Origin: Watersipora subatra | Taxonomy: Eukaryota; Bryozoa; Gymnolaemata; Cheilostomatida; Watersiporidae | Reading direction: 5' to 3' | NCBI RefSeq assembly: GCF_963576615.1 | Contig: NC_088717.1 | Span: forward strand, 19,888,108-19,952,107 | DNA length: 64,000 nt | Part shown: in pieces, positions 34,568 to 47,300 of the stretch | How positions within the stretch are numbered: the stretch's first letter is position 1 | How the letters are laid out: every line of letters starts with the position of its first letter | The notes under the pieces: model-generated | Database searches by the model: none | The model's input: only the letters and a program-made list of their open reading frames with translations | Told to the model about the DNA's origin: nothing | Translations under genes and position numbers: made by a program

Positions 34568-37500
34568 GTAACTTAACAATTCACATATTCAACTTGTTGC
34601 ATTTAGTATCTTTTAAAAGCTATGTTTTGTGATTTTGATTAACTGCAACACCTACTAGAAATTGTATGAGAAAGTTGAAATTACAAATATCATTTGATGT
34701 GGTTTGACTCTGTTGTAGCGATAGAACATAATGTTTTGATTTACTAAAATTGATCAAACTTTACAAACCATAAGATATCAACATCTATAATAGTTTAACA
34801 ATTACATTTTTTCATGATGGTGATGCAATAATTACAGAAACAGATAATAAAGTGCTTTAAATATCAACCAATTTGGTATAGAGTATTGCTCCTATCAGCT
34901 GAGACATATCTTTATAACATTTAATTTTAGCGTTTTATATTCTGGTAGACTGTATTGAGGTATTTAACCCGGTCAAAAGTAGAAATACATTGAGTTACAT
35001 CAAAACAAAATTTAAAAACTATTTTATCTTGTTTACATTCATAACACATTTTTTAAGGGAATATTTTTATATACAAACAAAACAGATATGAGGTTTTGAG
35101 CTCTCGCTAATTTTACGTAAACAGACATTGGTTATGCCTAACTAAATCGATTGTCTAATAATCTTAACACAAGTTTTTTTATATTTGAAAAACCTGCATT
35201 CAATTTCAAGAAACAATAGTACGACGAACCAAATCAAATCAAATTCAACGACAAAAAATATAAATCATTCACTGATAACATTAAGCATTTTGTGTGTGAC
35301 AACATATAATTTTGTATGTGTAACACAGAGTCTTCCTGTGTACCTGCAGCTTGTCATACCCATAGCAGTTAGCACTGTAGACCAACCATTATAGGTAGGT
35401 TTTATTTTAGCATGGAATTTTTTACCAAATTGAATCACCATATTTTAAAGTTTAATAGCTTCCTATAACTGTATATGCTGTAGGGAAAACGAACATTACG
35501 AGTCTAAACAAATGAATTCTGGCCATTACCGACCAAGACAACAGTCAGAAACAACTGGAAGTAGACTGGGAGACCTTCCTGAACTTCCTTCTGGCAAAGA
35601 AAGCATCCCCAAACTTTCAGGGCAGCAAGGGAGTATGGCTACTAGAGAGGGCGGTCAAGAAAATGAGGCGTACGAACCAGCATATACTGACCCGATATAT
35701 TCCTACTGTGATTCAGGCAACTATCAATATCAAGCACCTGTGCCACTTGACACACATGCTTATGAAGGCATGCCTAAAGCTGAAGCGCCCTCTACGATGA
35801 CTGTGCAGTATACGAGGAATGATGACACTCTGCAGAGAGATATGCTAGAAATATTGCGAACGGCGCGCCGCACAGCGAGTATCGTTAATGAAGGTTATGT
35901 TGATATTTTAGCGCCGCAGCCAACTCAAAATGAATATGACGACAACATGAGCCCATTCGTACGTAGACACTCCCTAGTTGATCGTCAAAATGGAAACGAT
36001 GATTCAACCCTCAAGGCTAAAAGGAATTTACTACAGGACTCAGAAAGTAAAGATGTGCAGCCATCAGCAAATATTTTTACAATCAACAATGCGATTTACT
36101 TTAGGCGAACAGATGGTGAGTCGACTATCCCCATCCTTAGTAATGAGTCGACTACTAATACCCAGTCAATTATCAATGCCTGCAGCAGTGAGTTGACTAT
36201 CAATCCTCTTAGTAGTGAGTCGACTATCAACGCCATTAGTAAGGAGCAGGCTATCAACGCTCCAAGTACTGAGTCAACTATCGATGCCCCTAGAAATGAG
36301 TCGACTATCGATGCCCAAGGAACTGACTCGACTATCCATACCTGTAGTACTGAGTCAACTATCAATGCCCTTAGTAATGAGTTGGCTATTGATGCCCATG
36401 AAACTGAGTCGACGATTAATACCTGCAGTAATGAGTCAACTACCAACACCCTTCGTAGTGAGTCAACTACCAATGCCTGCAGCAGTGAGTTGACTATCAA
36501 TCCTCTTAGTAGCGAGTCGACTATCAACGCCGTTAGTCAGGAGCAGGCTATCAATGCTCCTAGTACTGAGTCAACTATCGATGCTCTTAGGAATGAGTCA
36601 ACTATTGGTGCCCAAGGAACTGAGTCGACTATCCATACCTGTAGTAATGAGTCGACTATCAATGCCCTTAGTAATGAGTTGGCTATTGATGCCCATGAAA
36701 CTGAGTCGATGATCAATACCTGCAGTAATGAGTCAACTATCAATGCCCTTCGTAATGAGTCAATTATCGATGCCCATGAAACTGAGTCGACTATCAATAC
36801 CTGTAGTAATGAGTCGACTATCAATACCCGTAGTAACGAGTGCATAGAGAACTTTGAATTACAAGACTGTTGCACAACTCAAGAAAAACAGAGTCGATGT
36901 TCGTCGGAAACAAGCAGTACTAGTGCTACAGATATAGAATTGTGCCAAATTTTGAAAGTTGACATCGGCGCTGCCAGTGACGAATCCAGTTCTGATTACT
37001 ATAACCTTACGGAATGGCTTCTAGACAGTGAGAAACTTCACTGCACAGATATTAGCATGCAAGAGAATGACTTTTATGTAAAAACTGAAGGACCGGGCAA
37101 CGTATTTGAGACAAGCTTGCCTCAGGTGACAAGAGGTAGTTCAGAAGTACCAGCCAATGCCTCCAGGGATAATGAGCTCACAGCCGCTGACACATTGAGC
37201 AATAAAGACACAAAAGAAGATCAACACATAATCCCTGTTCCTAGGCCGCGAAACATAGTAACTACTGATGAAGTGGCCAACCAACTGAACAGTAAGTAAC
37301 TGATTATTGGTGGAGTGTTAAGCCAGGGGTTGATGAGCAATAGAAAAACACTTCTTAATAGAATCCTTTTCCACAGATGATTGCATAAATCCCAGTGTTA
37401 AGTAAGTGCCTCATTTCTTTGTATTTGGAACAACACACTTTATAGTGTGATGAGCTTATTCCTTTGTTTATGAGAGATCAGAAATCAGTGCAAGACACTG

Positions 37501-39362
37501 CATCAAAACAACTTCATAAGATCCCATGATCTGACTATCTAGCTAGTCAAAACTCAATAGTCCGCTATCAAGCTAGATAGAGCTGAAGAGTTAGCGAGTA
37601 CTGAACTGAATTAACACCCGGTAACTGAAACTATCAAGCATCTTGAGATATCCTGAAACACGGATTATCCATCATTCTTACTCATTATAATTCCATGATC
37701 TTTCCTGTCTCTCATCAAAATAATTCTTTAAAATTTGGTACTGAAGTGCTGAGTCATGCCTGAGTCATGCGCTATTCTTATCACCATTATTATTATTGCC
37801 ATTATTCTTTTATCAGTCTATGAAAAGTCAAAGACTATCCTAAGATATACCTTTATTATTTGAAGATGCTCTAATTAAAAATTTAATTTATTTATATTCC
37901 AAAATCATCAACCAGATGTAAGAAACCAATGGTTAAACATTATAATCTAACTCTTGTCAAATGTGTCAAGTGTATAAGGAAATGCTGAGCTAGCTGAATG
38001 AAAATTTTTCTGCCTATTGCGGAAAATACATTTTGTATTATAGATTTGTATTATATATTTATAATATATTGATATTATATACTTGTACTACGTATTCATA
38101 TTTTATACTAACTATATATTTTATGCACAAAATATTAAAAACAGAACTTGACCTCCAAATAGTAAGTTGAAATAGGGTTTAAACTGGGTTTGACATCTAA
38201 TTACTCTGCATTTTGTTTAGAATATCTACACAGGTAGATGCACAGGTATCTACAAAGGTATCTACATTGGTATCTACAGTGGTATCTAAAGGGGTACTGC
38301 TTGACAAATGCGAATGCATGGAGCCAGTTGGAGAGGAAATAAGTGCAACATTTAGTTTACATCACTCACTTTTATTTATATAACCTCCTTTGCATTTTTA
38401 CATGAAGCTCTATCTTTATTATAGTTATATGAAAACATAAAACTAACATATAATATGAAAACATACTACAAATACATGATATAAACATTTAATAATGAAG
38501 TTCAGGAAAAAACTGCTAACTTCGCATGATTGCAATTTCAATTTCCTTTTTGCATATTTAAAATTATTTTTAACTAAATAATGATAAATAACAAGGCTTT
38601 TCAGTACATCTATTTGACTGGTCTAAACATTGGCAAGTTTTAAGTATGAGGAGTCAATTAATATACATGCATGTGGTAATTTACCACTAAAAAACTACTC
38701 TGTTGAATTACTTAAATAGATGGCAGCACTGAGAAAAAAATTTGAACAATTTACTAAACATTTAATCTTCAAGCGATGAGAAATATTCACACCGCTTTAG
38801 CATCTTGTTTTATGATGAAAGTGAAGTGATACAAAAGTACTAAAAGTACTGCTGATGGAATTTTTTATAAAAAATGTAACAACAAAAGACACGATGTATC
38901 AATTCGATCATTCATTAGTTGACTATACATAGAGTTTTTTCCTGTAGTCATGACACGTGATTCCCATAATTAATATGAATACCCTGACAAGTTAGTAAAC
39001 GTGTCTGTCAGAGTACTAATCACATAAAAGCTAAAGCTGGATTCTGATGAATATGCAACAATTGATCGCTTTATATCGCTTTTGTAAACTCAATACTAAT
39101 TTTAACTAAGTTTAACACTCCAACTCATATGGAACTTAGTGTATATAACATGAAAAAAAAACAATTGGATAATTACTCTACATCATGTGAGATTCTAGAT
39201 TGGCATAAATATTTTTATAAACACTAGAATTTATACCAGTGTTGCTATTTTGTAGGCGAGACGGTTCCTACGAATGCTGATATACCGGAGCCAAAGCCCC
39301 GGCGCTCCAGGACACCAGCTAATCCGCCACCATATGACCAAATTGTTGATTATGGTCAGTAA
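34467..39362 (+). CDS. single-pass membrane protein with 9-residue repeat tail and C-terminal PPPY, 3 exons
   Basis: Join 34467-34567, 35484-37291, 39256-39362 gives 671 residues. Residues 1-6 (MDEDTT) are acidic and likely extracellular. A 25-residue hydrophobic helix follows (ILLGFALGVIALMVLILVWV and beyond), then a Cys-rich juxtamembrane stretch (YCLCCR) suited to palmitoylation. The rest is a long hydrophilic tail with Tyr motifs (EPAYTDPIYSY), about 27 Ser/Thr-rich 9-residue repeats, a Pro-rich segment (IPVPRPRN) and the end PPPYDQIVDYGQ, whose PPPY is a WW-domain (Nedd4-type) ligand in known proteins. Splice phases 2 and 1 match. The family is not recognised; an adaptor or scaffold role is only inference. 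AATAAA lies at 39596. Confidence 0.7.
35484..37291 (+). CDS. membrane protein exon 2 (repeat-bearing cytoplasmic tail)
   Basis: Acceptor GCTGTAG|G in phase 2, donor AACA|GTAAGT in phase 1. It is one 1808-base open exon, by far the longest coding stretch in the window. The part before 36114 is non-repetitive and Tyr-, Pro- and Gln-rich. 36114-36842 is the 27-nt repeat. The part after is acidic and ends in VPRPRN and NQLN. Confidence 0.85.
36114..36842 (+). repeat. in-frame 27-nt coding repeat (about 27 units) with 297-bp higher-order duplication
   Basis: Units translate to a 9-residue pattern near ESTINALSN / ESTIDAHET, with Glu-Ser-Thr-Ile conserved. A block from 36184 recurs at 36481, 297 bp on (exactly 11 units). 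The frame is kept throughout, and antisense and other frames are also largely open because the unit lacks stops. Confidence 0.9.
38230..38300 (+). repeat. 12-bp repeat in intron 2 of the membrane protein gene, possible optional exon
   Basis: GGTATCTACA plus 2 bases repeats about 5 times just after a TTTGTTTAG acceptor. Open in one frame it reads STQVDAQVSTKVSTLVSTVV. With a 28-base micro-exon at 37379-37406 and a weak donor near 38340 it could be spliced in without breaking the frame. This is low-confidence; the direct exon 2 to exon 3 join is simpler. Confidence 0.35.
39256..39362 (+). CDS. membrane protein exon 3 (terminal, PPPY)
   Basis: Acceptor TATTTTGTAG|GC, phase 1, stop TAA at 39360. 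It encodes ETVPTNADIPEPKPRRSRTP then ANPPPYDQIVDYGQ. It is basic and proline-rich with a consensus PPxY motif next to a second tyrosine (IVDY). Confidence 0.7.
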
Positions 39363-39595
39363 GGAAGTCAACTCGGCAGACATCTTTAAACATAAATATC
39401 CCAAAACAAAATATTTGATAACTATATATTATGTACATATTTGCCAGTATTATTTATGAAATATATTCCACATAAAATTATTGCTTCTTATTGCGCCTTG
39501 TCTTCCTATAAAGGACACCTGTGACATCTTGTCATACTATGACTGCAGATTTGTATGTTAGTCAAAACTGTAAGGAGAACAAAATGGGTGTGACG

Positions 39596-39601
39596 AATAA
39601 A
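39596..39601 (+). terminator. polyadenylation signal AATAAA of the membrane protein gene
   Basis: Canonical AATAAA 234 bases after the stop codon at 39362, the first such hexamer downstream on this strand. Confidence 0.4.
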
Positions 39602-39977
39602 ACACATCTTTCACTGATTGATCTTATGTATAATTTTTTAGTTGCTCATACTGTAAACCCATAAGAACTAACATAAATCAAGGATGATCCATAACTGGTT
39701 AACCAACGCACTTGTGACTCATTACTACAATGCGACTCACTGCTAGCGACCTGAGTGTTCATTTGGAACATTCTGATATCCTGACAATCTACCCTAAGTC
39801 TAAGTTTAAACCGATCAAACAGGGCCACTTGTTATGCAGTGACCATCAGTATGTTAGAGATAAAATACCCGATAACAAATAAACAGATCAAATTAATCTT
39901 GCATTTTTATTGCCAGGGCTTTGTATGATTAAAGATAAACAAATTCCAATTAGAGATTTAAATTTACATTTAAAAAT

Positions 39978-40460
39978 TACACAAAATTTTAGCAAATTTT
40001 ATCAGAGCGTATTGGTGTTTTTTTACCATTTGGGATAGTTTTTGATGTTTGAGGTAACCTGACTGCCAGAATAATTCAAGATTAAAATTGACAATAATTG
40101 ATCGCAGTTAAAACGCTGAGATCAAATGAAAGTGCGATTATAACGCCTACAGCTGTACTTCGGCAAAGAAACTGACAGAATAGCGACGTATAACGCTGCA
40201 ACTTGAACACAACAGCTGATATTAATAATGAGAGAGAAGGGCAGCTGGCAACTTCATGTAATTACGACATTCTGGCACGTATTTTGCTTCTGAGCATTTT
40301 AACCGCAGGCAAGTTTTATTGATTTTAATCTTGCAACATCCTGGCAGTCGGATCATCTCAAACGTCTAAAACAATCTTAAATGATAAAATATACCAAAAC
40401 TTTTGATGAAATCTAATAAAATTTTGTGCAAGTTCATCTTTGAGCCAAATCTAACTTCTT
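39978..40460. mobile_element. MITE-like inverted-repeat element, copy 2
   Basis: Same family as 13735-14500: ACAAAATTTTAGCAAATTTT at left and AATAAAATTTTGTGCAAG at right, with CTGACTGCCAG / CTGGCAGTCGGATC inside. No coding sequence. It lies downstream of the membrane protein gene and just before the 31-bp satellite. A partial relative is at about 28540-28700. Confidence 0.7.
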
Positions 40461-40625
40461 TCATAAGTACAAGTTTTATGAATAATTAAAAAAATTATAA
40501 TCGATTTATAACAACGCATTAAGCGTATCCTCATAAACTAAATCACTAAAACAGTTTTCTTTCATTAAACTTTGTTGAAGTGATTGAAAAACTACGGCAG
40601 TCCTAAAACTCTAGCCAGCAGAATC

Positions 40626-43450
40626 TCTCATAATGTACAGGATCACTGACAGCACCTTTCATCTTGTACAGGATCACTGACAGCACCTCTCATATTGTAC
40701 AGTACCACTGACGGCACCTCTCATATTGTACAGTACCACTGACAGCATCTCTCATATTGTACAGGATCACTGACAGCATCTCTCATATTGTACAGGATCA
40801 CTGACAGCACCTCTCATATTGTACAGTACCACTGACAGCACCTCTCATCTTATACAGTACCACTGACAGTACCTCTCATCTTGTACAGTACCACTGACAG
40901 CATCTCTCATATTGTACAGGATCACTGACAGCACCTCTCATATTGTACAGTACCACTGACAGCACCTCTCATCTTATACAGGACCAGTGACAGCACCTCT
41001 CATCTTGTACAGGATCACTGACAGCACCTCTCATATTATACAGTACCACTGACAGCACCTCTCATATTATACAGTACCACTGACAGCGCCTCTCATATTG
41101 TACAGTACCACTGACAGCATCTCTCATATTGTACAGTACCACTGACAGCACTTCTCATATTGTACAGGATCACTGACAGCACCTCTCATATTATACAGGA
41201 CCACTGACAGCATCTCTCATATTGTACAGTACCACTGACAGCACCTCTCATATTGTACAGTACCACTGACAGAATCTCTCATATTGTACAGTACCACTGA
41301 CAGTACCTCTCATATTATACAGTACCACTGACAGCATCTCTCATATTGTACAGTACCACTGACAGCACCTCTCATATTATACAGTATCACTGACAGCACC
41401 TCTCATATTATACAGTATCACTGACAGCACCTCTCATATTATACAGTACCACTGACAGCATCTCTCATATTGTACAGTACCACTGACAGCACCTCTCATA
41501 TTATACAGTATCACTGACAGCACCTCTCATATTGTACAGTACCACTGACAGCATCTCTCATATTATACAGGATCACTGACAGCACCTCTCATATTGTACA
41601 GGACCACTGACAGTACCTCTGATATTATACAGTACCACTGACAGCATCTCTCATATTATACAGGACCACTGACAGCACCTCTCATATTATACAGTATCAC
41701 TGACAGCACCTCTCATATTATACAGTATCACTGACAGCACCTCTCATATTATACAGGACCACTGACAGCACCTCTCATATTGTACAGGGCCACTGACAGC
41801 ACCTCTCATATTGTACAGTACCACTGACAGCATCTCTCATATTATACAGGATCACTGACAGCACCTCTCATATTATACAGGACCACTGACAGCACCTCTC
41901 ATATTATACAGTATCACTGACAGCACCTCTCATATTATACAGTATCACTGACAGCACCTCTCATATTATACAGGACCACTGACAGCACCTCTCATATTGT
42001 ACAGGACCACTGACAGCACCTCTCATATTGTACAGTACCACTGACAGCATCTCTCATATTGTACAGTACCACTGACAGCACCTCTCATATTGTACAGTAC
42101 CACTGACAGCATCTCTCATATTGTACAGGATCACTGACAGCATCTCTCATATTGTAAAGGATCACTGACAGCACCTCTCATATTGTACAGTACCACTGAC
42201 AGCACCTCTCATCTTATACAGTACCACTGACAGGACCTCTCATCTTGTACAGTACCACTGACAGCATCTCTCATATTGTACAGGATCACTGACAGCACCT
42301 CTCATATTGTACAGTACCACTGACAGCACCTCTCATCTTATACAGGACCAGTGACAGCACCTCTCATCTTGTACAGGATCACTGACAGCACCTCTCATAT
42401 TATACAGTACCACTGACAGCACCTCTCATATTATACAGTACCACTGACAGCGCCTCTCATATTGTACAGTACCAGTGACAGCATCTCTCATATTGTACAG
42501 TACCACTGACGGCACCTCTCATATTGTACAGGATCACTGACAGCACCTCTCATATTATACAGGACCACTGACAGCATCTCTCATATTGTACAGTACCACT
42601 GACAGCACCTGTCATATTGTACAGTACCACTGACAGCATCTCTCATATTGTACAGTACCACTGACAGCACCTCTCATATTATACAGTATCACTGACAGCA
42701 CCTCTCATATTATACAGTATCACTGACAGCACCTCTCATATTGTACAGTACCACTGACAGCACCTCTCATATTGTACAATACCACTGACAGCACCTCTCA
42801 TATTGTACAGTACCGCTGACAGCATTTCTCATATTATACAGGATCACTGACAGCACCTCTCATTTTATACAGTACCACTGACAGCACCTCTCATATTGTA
42901 CAGTACCACTGACAACACCTCTCATATTGCACAGTACCACTGACAGCACCTCTCATATTATACAGTACCACTGAAAGCACTTCTCATCTTGTACAGTACC
43001 ACTGACAGCACCTCTCATATTGTACAGGACCACTGACAGCATTTCTCATATTATACAGGACCACTGACAGCACTTCTCATATTGTACAGTAACACTGACA
43101 GCACCTCTCATATTGTACAGGACCACTGACAGCATTTCTCATATTATACAGGACCACTGACAGCATTTCTCATATTATACAGGATCACTGACAGCACCTC
43201 TCATCTTTTACAGGACCACTGACAGCATTTCTCATATTATACAGGATCACTGACAGCACCTCTCATCTTGTAGAGGATCCCTGACAGCACCTCTCATCTT
43301 GTAGAGGATCCCTGACAGCACCTCTCATCTTGTACAGTAACACTGACAGCACCTCTCATATTGTACAGGACTACTGACAGCACCTCTCATACTGTACAGG
43401 ACCACTGACAGCACCTCTCATATTTTACAAGACCACTGACAACACCTCTC
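40626..43450 (+). repeat. 31-bp satellite array, about 91 copies, with 1364-bp higher-order repeat
   Basis: Unit TACCACTGACAGCACCTCTC followed by ATATTGTACAG. A marked block (CATCTTATACAGTACCACTG) occurs at 40846 and 42210, exactly 1364 bp = 44 units apart, and neighbouring variants agree. It is the largest array in the window. Confidence 0.95.
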
Positions 43451-44304
43451 GTGAACAATGTCAATAGACTAAGCTAGCTTAGAATGCAAGGAAGAAGTGT
43501 ATCAGACATATTTCCGCAAAATGATATACAAGCCATAATTTTTTTGCAAACCACTTACAACAAACCATATCATTTGCATAATTGAACAAAAAAGAGGGAA
43601 AATTAGGTAGTTAATATTCTAATCTGACAGCTAGATATGAAAGTACTTGATACCAAGTTTGCTACTACATGTAGATGTACATACTGCAAGTTGCTGTATA
43701 TTTGAAATGGTACCAAACCAAGTCATCAGCGGAAGGAACCTAGATATCCATCTGAACTTACTGCTTCTATTTAAAAAAAAGATGCATCACAAATTTTTTT
43801 GTTAATGGGCGGTTAGCTTGACTGTTAGCACCGCCTATAGTCATACTCATGCTATTGCGTGCAAATCCCTTTTGGAAGGAGTTTTCCATTTTGAATGCAG
43901 CGGTGGTTGACATGGTCTGGAATACTGCAGTGTTAGCGAGTTTGTTTTTTGTAATTATTTTGTGGTTTTAAATGGAAGAAGCAATGAAGTATGTTTCATG
44001 TCTAGCTTACTGTGGTGGATGACAGGTGATGCAGGCTCTTTGGTGCCAACTAAAATATATACCAAACTTGCACTACATATATACATCTATTTGCAAGATT
44101 AATAAAGTTTCCTTCCAGGTGGACTGTCAGAGTGACAGATTAACTATCTACTGTAATTTTCAGGCTTATTTATGTTCAATTATGTAAATTAATTGGTTTG
44201 TTGTGAGTGAGTTTGATTGACGATTATAAGTTGTCAATCATTTAGTGGAAGTGTTGCCAATATCTCTCTTTCTTGCAACTTATACTGTAGCTTAGTCTAT
44301 TGAC
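43451..44304. other. spacer between opposed 31-bp arrays
   Basis: About 0.85 kb of AT-rich unique sequence with one SINE-like head (43805). No gene recognised. It is the loop of a large inverted repeat. Confidence 0.6.
43805..43880 (+). repeat. tRNA-like SINE head
   Basis: GGGCGGTTAGCTTGACTGTT (A-box-like) and GCGTGCAAATCCC (B-box-like), located in the spacer between the two opposed 31-bp satellite arrays. Confidence 0.45.
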
Positions 44305-45335
44305 CTTGTTTATGAGAGATCCTGTCAGTGTTCCTGTACAATATGAGAGGTGCTGTCAGTGGTACTGTACAATATGAGAGGTGCCGTCAGTGGTACTGTA
44401 CAATATGAAAGGTGGTGTCAGTGATCCTGTACAAGATGAGAGGTGCTCTCAGGGATCCTGTACAATATGAGAGGTGCTGTCAGTGGTCCTGTATAATATG
44501 AGAGGTGCTGTCAGTGGTACTGTACAAGATGAGAGATGCTGTTAGTGGTACTGTACAACATGAGAGGTGGTGTCACGGGTACTGTATAATATGAGAGGTG
44601 TTGTCAGTGGTACTGTACAAAATGACAGGTGGTGTCACTGGTACTGTACAAGATGAGAGGTGCTGTCAGTGGTACTGTATAAGATGAGAGGTGCTGTCAG
44701 TGGTACTGTATAAGATGAGAGGTGCTGTCAGTGTTGCTGTATAATATGAGAGGTACTGTCAGTGGTACTGTACAATATGAGAGATGCTGTCAGTGGTACT
44801 GTACAAGATGAGAGGTGCTGTCAGTGGTACTGTACAATATGAGAGGTGCTGTCAGTGGTCCTGTACAATATGAGAGGTGCTGTCAGGGGTCCTGTATAAG
44901 ATGAGAGATCCTGTCAGTGGTACTGTATAAGATGAGAGGTGCTGTCAGTGGTACTGTATAAGATGAGAGGTGCTGTCAGTTTTGCTGTACAATATGAGAG
45001 GTGCTGTCAGTGGTCCTGTACAAGATGAGAAGTGCTGTCAGTGGTCCTGTATAATATGAGAGATGCTGTCAGTGGTACTGTACAATATGAGAGATGCTGT
45101 CAGTGGTACTGTACAATATGAGAGGTGCTGTCAGTGTTGCTGTACAATATGAGAGGTGCTGTCAGTGGTACTGTACAATATGAGAGGTGCTGTCAGCGTT
45201 ACTGTACAAGATGAAAGGTGCTGTCAGTGGTACTGTACAATATGAGAGGTGCTGTCAGTGGTACTGTACAATATGAGAGGTGCTGTCAGTGATCTTGTAT
45301 AATATGAGAGGGGCTGTCAGTGGCACTGTACAAGT
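44305..45335 (-). repeat. 31-bp satellite array in opposite orientation, about 33 copies
   Basis: The unit AGTGGTACTGTACAATATGA followed by GAGGTGCTGTC is the exact reverse complement of the 40626-43450 unit. Copies diverge more at the left end. Confidence 0.95.
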
Positions 45336-45584
45336 CATATTGAAGAGCTAATGATATCAAACTCATTATTCTGCGCCGTTTTTCACTGCAAACCATAAGT
45401 TTTAGAAAATGGGAGTTATGGGAGTTTTAATTCCTTCATTAACAGAAATTGTATTTGTACATTCTGTCAGATAGTTACAAGTGAAGGCCATTTGTATTTC
45501 CTTCAATCAAATGCAGACACTGCAAAGTACAAGTCATCTAAGAACCAATTAGCTTTTTAAGTAAATGCAGGGTAAAATCAAGTT

Positions 45585-47300
45585 TACAGTCATATCTTAA
45601 CATATGTGTGGCCCAACATGCGAGAAATTTGAAATATGAGAAAAATTTCGATTAAATTGTTGCTTTGAGATACGAGACAAATTTGAGGTACGCACATGTG
45701 AAACGATTCTCGATGCAGCCGCTAGGATATTGAGTATGCGAGAGGCCACTTACAAGAACAGCATCGCTCGATCTTTCTTGTCGTATCAATTTGAAAACGT
45801 TTTAAAAAGGCTGCCTAAAAATGAAGGTGAAAGCGAGGCTAAATGAATCAAGTTAGACGAAGAACAGTAAACAACTGAAAATGAAAACAAAATTAGACTT
45901 GAGATGAGTTTAGTGTAACATAAGATTAACATTTATTGTTAAATGTGTGCATATTATGCTAAATTCATTTAAGTTAAATTTTTGTTATGTTACCTAGTGT
46001 AACAAATGTGTAGCGTACCGAATGTGCTGAAGTCAACTCTCTATCTCACACAGCCGCTAGAGCCTACCGTTTGCTTTGATAGTAAGAGCTCCATAAAGTA
46101 CATTACATAATATTACATTTCAATGCAGATCATAATTGCTAAATAAGTGTTTGTCACTTTGGGAGCATAGGTAGTAAAGTAGAACAATTAAAAACACATT
46201 TTTCCATGGCAATATTCTGCTTCAGGTGGTTTTTTGCGAAGGTGAGATTATTTTATTGGATTAATTTATATTTAGTAACTTTATATAGGAAAAATTGATT
46301 TGAGATACGAGAGAATTGATGTACGAGGTCGGTTCAGGAACGCATTAATTAAAGGTTGACTTGCAACAAAATACACATTACAGTTATTTGATATCAAAAG
46401 ATTCACCATGTCTTACACTGCTGTGTTGTAGGTACAAAATATGGGGAAATGTGAATACAAGCTCTTAAAAGCTAAAAAACGAACAGTTAATCGCAGTCAT
46501 CACGAAAACGCCGTAGATCGGAATCCCTTCCCAAAACGGCTCAAATGAGACGTTCTTGAACACGATGGCTTCTGTTTACACTTTTATGCAACCTCATTCG
46601 TCGAAATATTTTCACAATTATACTTCACGCATTCAATAAAACCATGTCTATTGTCCTTAATGCGCTTGTTTCATCATCGTAATGCTGTCACTTTGAGCTC
46701 TGATATCTTAAAACCTACCATAAAAATTCATTTAATTTTTTAACCTTAGCTCGAAGGAGTGCGTATCATCCTCTGATAAACATGACGAGCCTGTTGGTCA
46801 CCTGTGATAGTCGAAACATGCTGCAGAAATTATTTGCGCTGTTTGGCAGGAAGTATGGGTCACATGATCAGATTACGAATAGATGATTAGATCAAACCGA
46901 AACAAAACTGTAAAGTAACGAGCATCTATATATTTGATATGGGATTTTTGGTAGAACCGAAGTGTTTGTCATAAACTAGTGCTACGAGATGTTTTATATT
47001 GAGCCTTTTATTGGCCTTTCAATTCCCGCGATAACGTCACGCGTCAAAACAATAACCAAAATGTTTGAGAACGTCATCAAAATAAAGAGCTTCAAAACTA
47101 CGGCATTTTCATGATGGCTGCGATTAACTGTTCTTTTTTAATTTTTATGAGCTTGTAATCACATTTCCACATATTTTGCACCTACAGCACAGCAGAGTAA
47201 GACATGGTGAATTTTTTGATACCAAATAACTGTAATGTGAATTTTGTTGCAAGTAAACATTTAAGCTCGTATGTTGAGGTATAACTGTCCATTAACGATA
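45585..47300. mobile_element. inverted-repeat element with nested fold-back
   Basis: Outer ends: ACAGTCATATCTTAACATATG at left and the complement of CATACGAGCTTAAA / TGTTGAGGTATAACTGT at right. 'Gag(a)tacgag' motifs recur inside (45675, 46300). No transposase reading frame is visible. Confidence 0.5.
46359..47262. mobile_element. fold-back element with about 130-bp inverted arms
   Basis: The left arm (TTGACTTGCAACAAAATACA to AACAGTTAATCGCAG, 46359-46498) and right arm (CTGCGATTAACTGTTC to TGTTGCAAGTAAAC, 47116-47262) are reverse complements with few differences. A single arm recurs at 59402. The interior has no gene. Confidence 0.75.
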
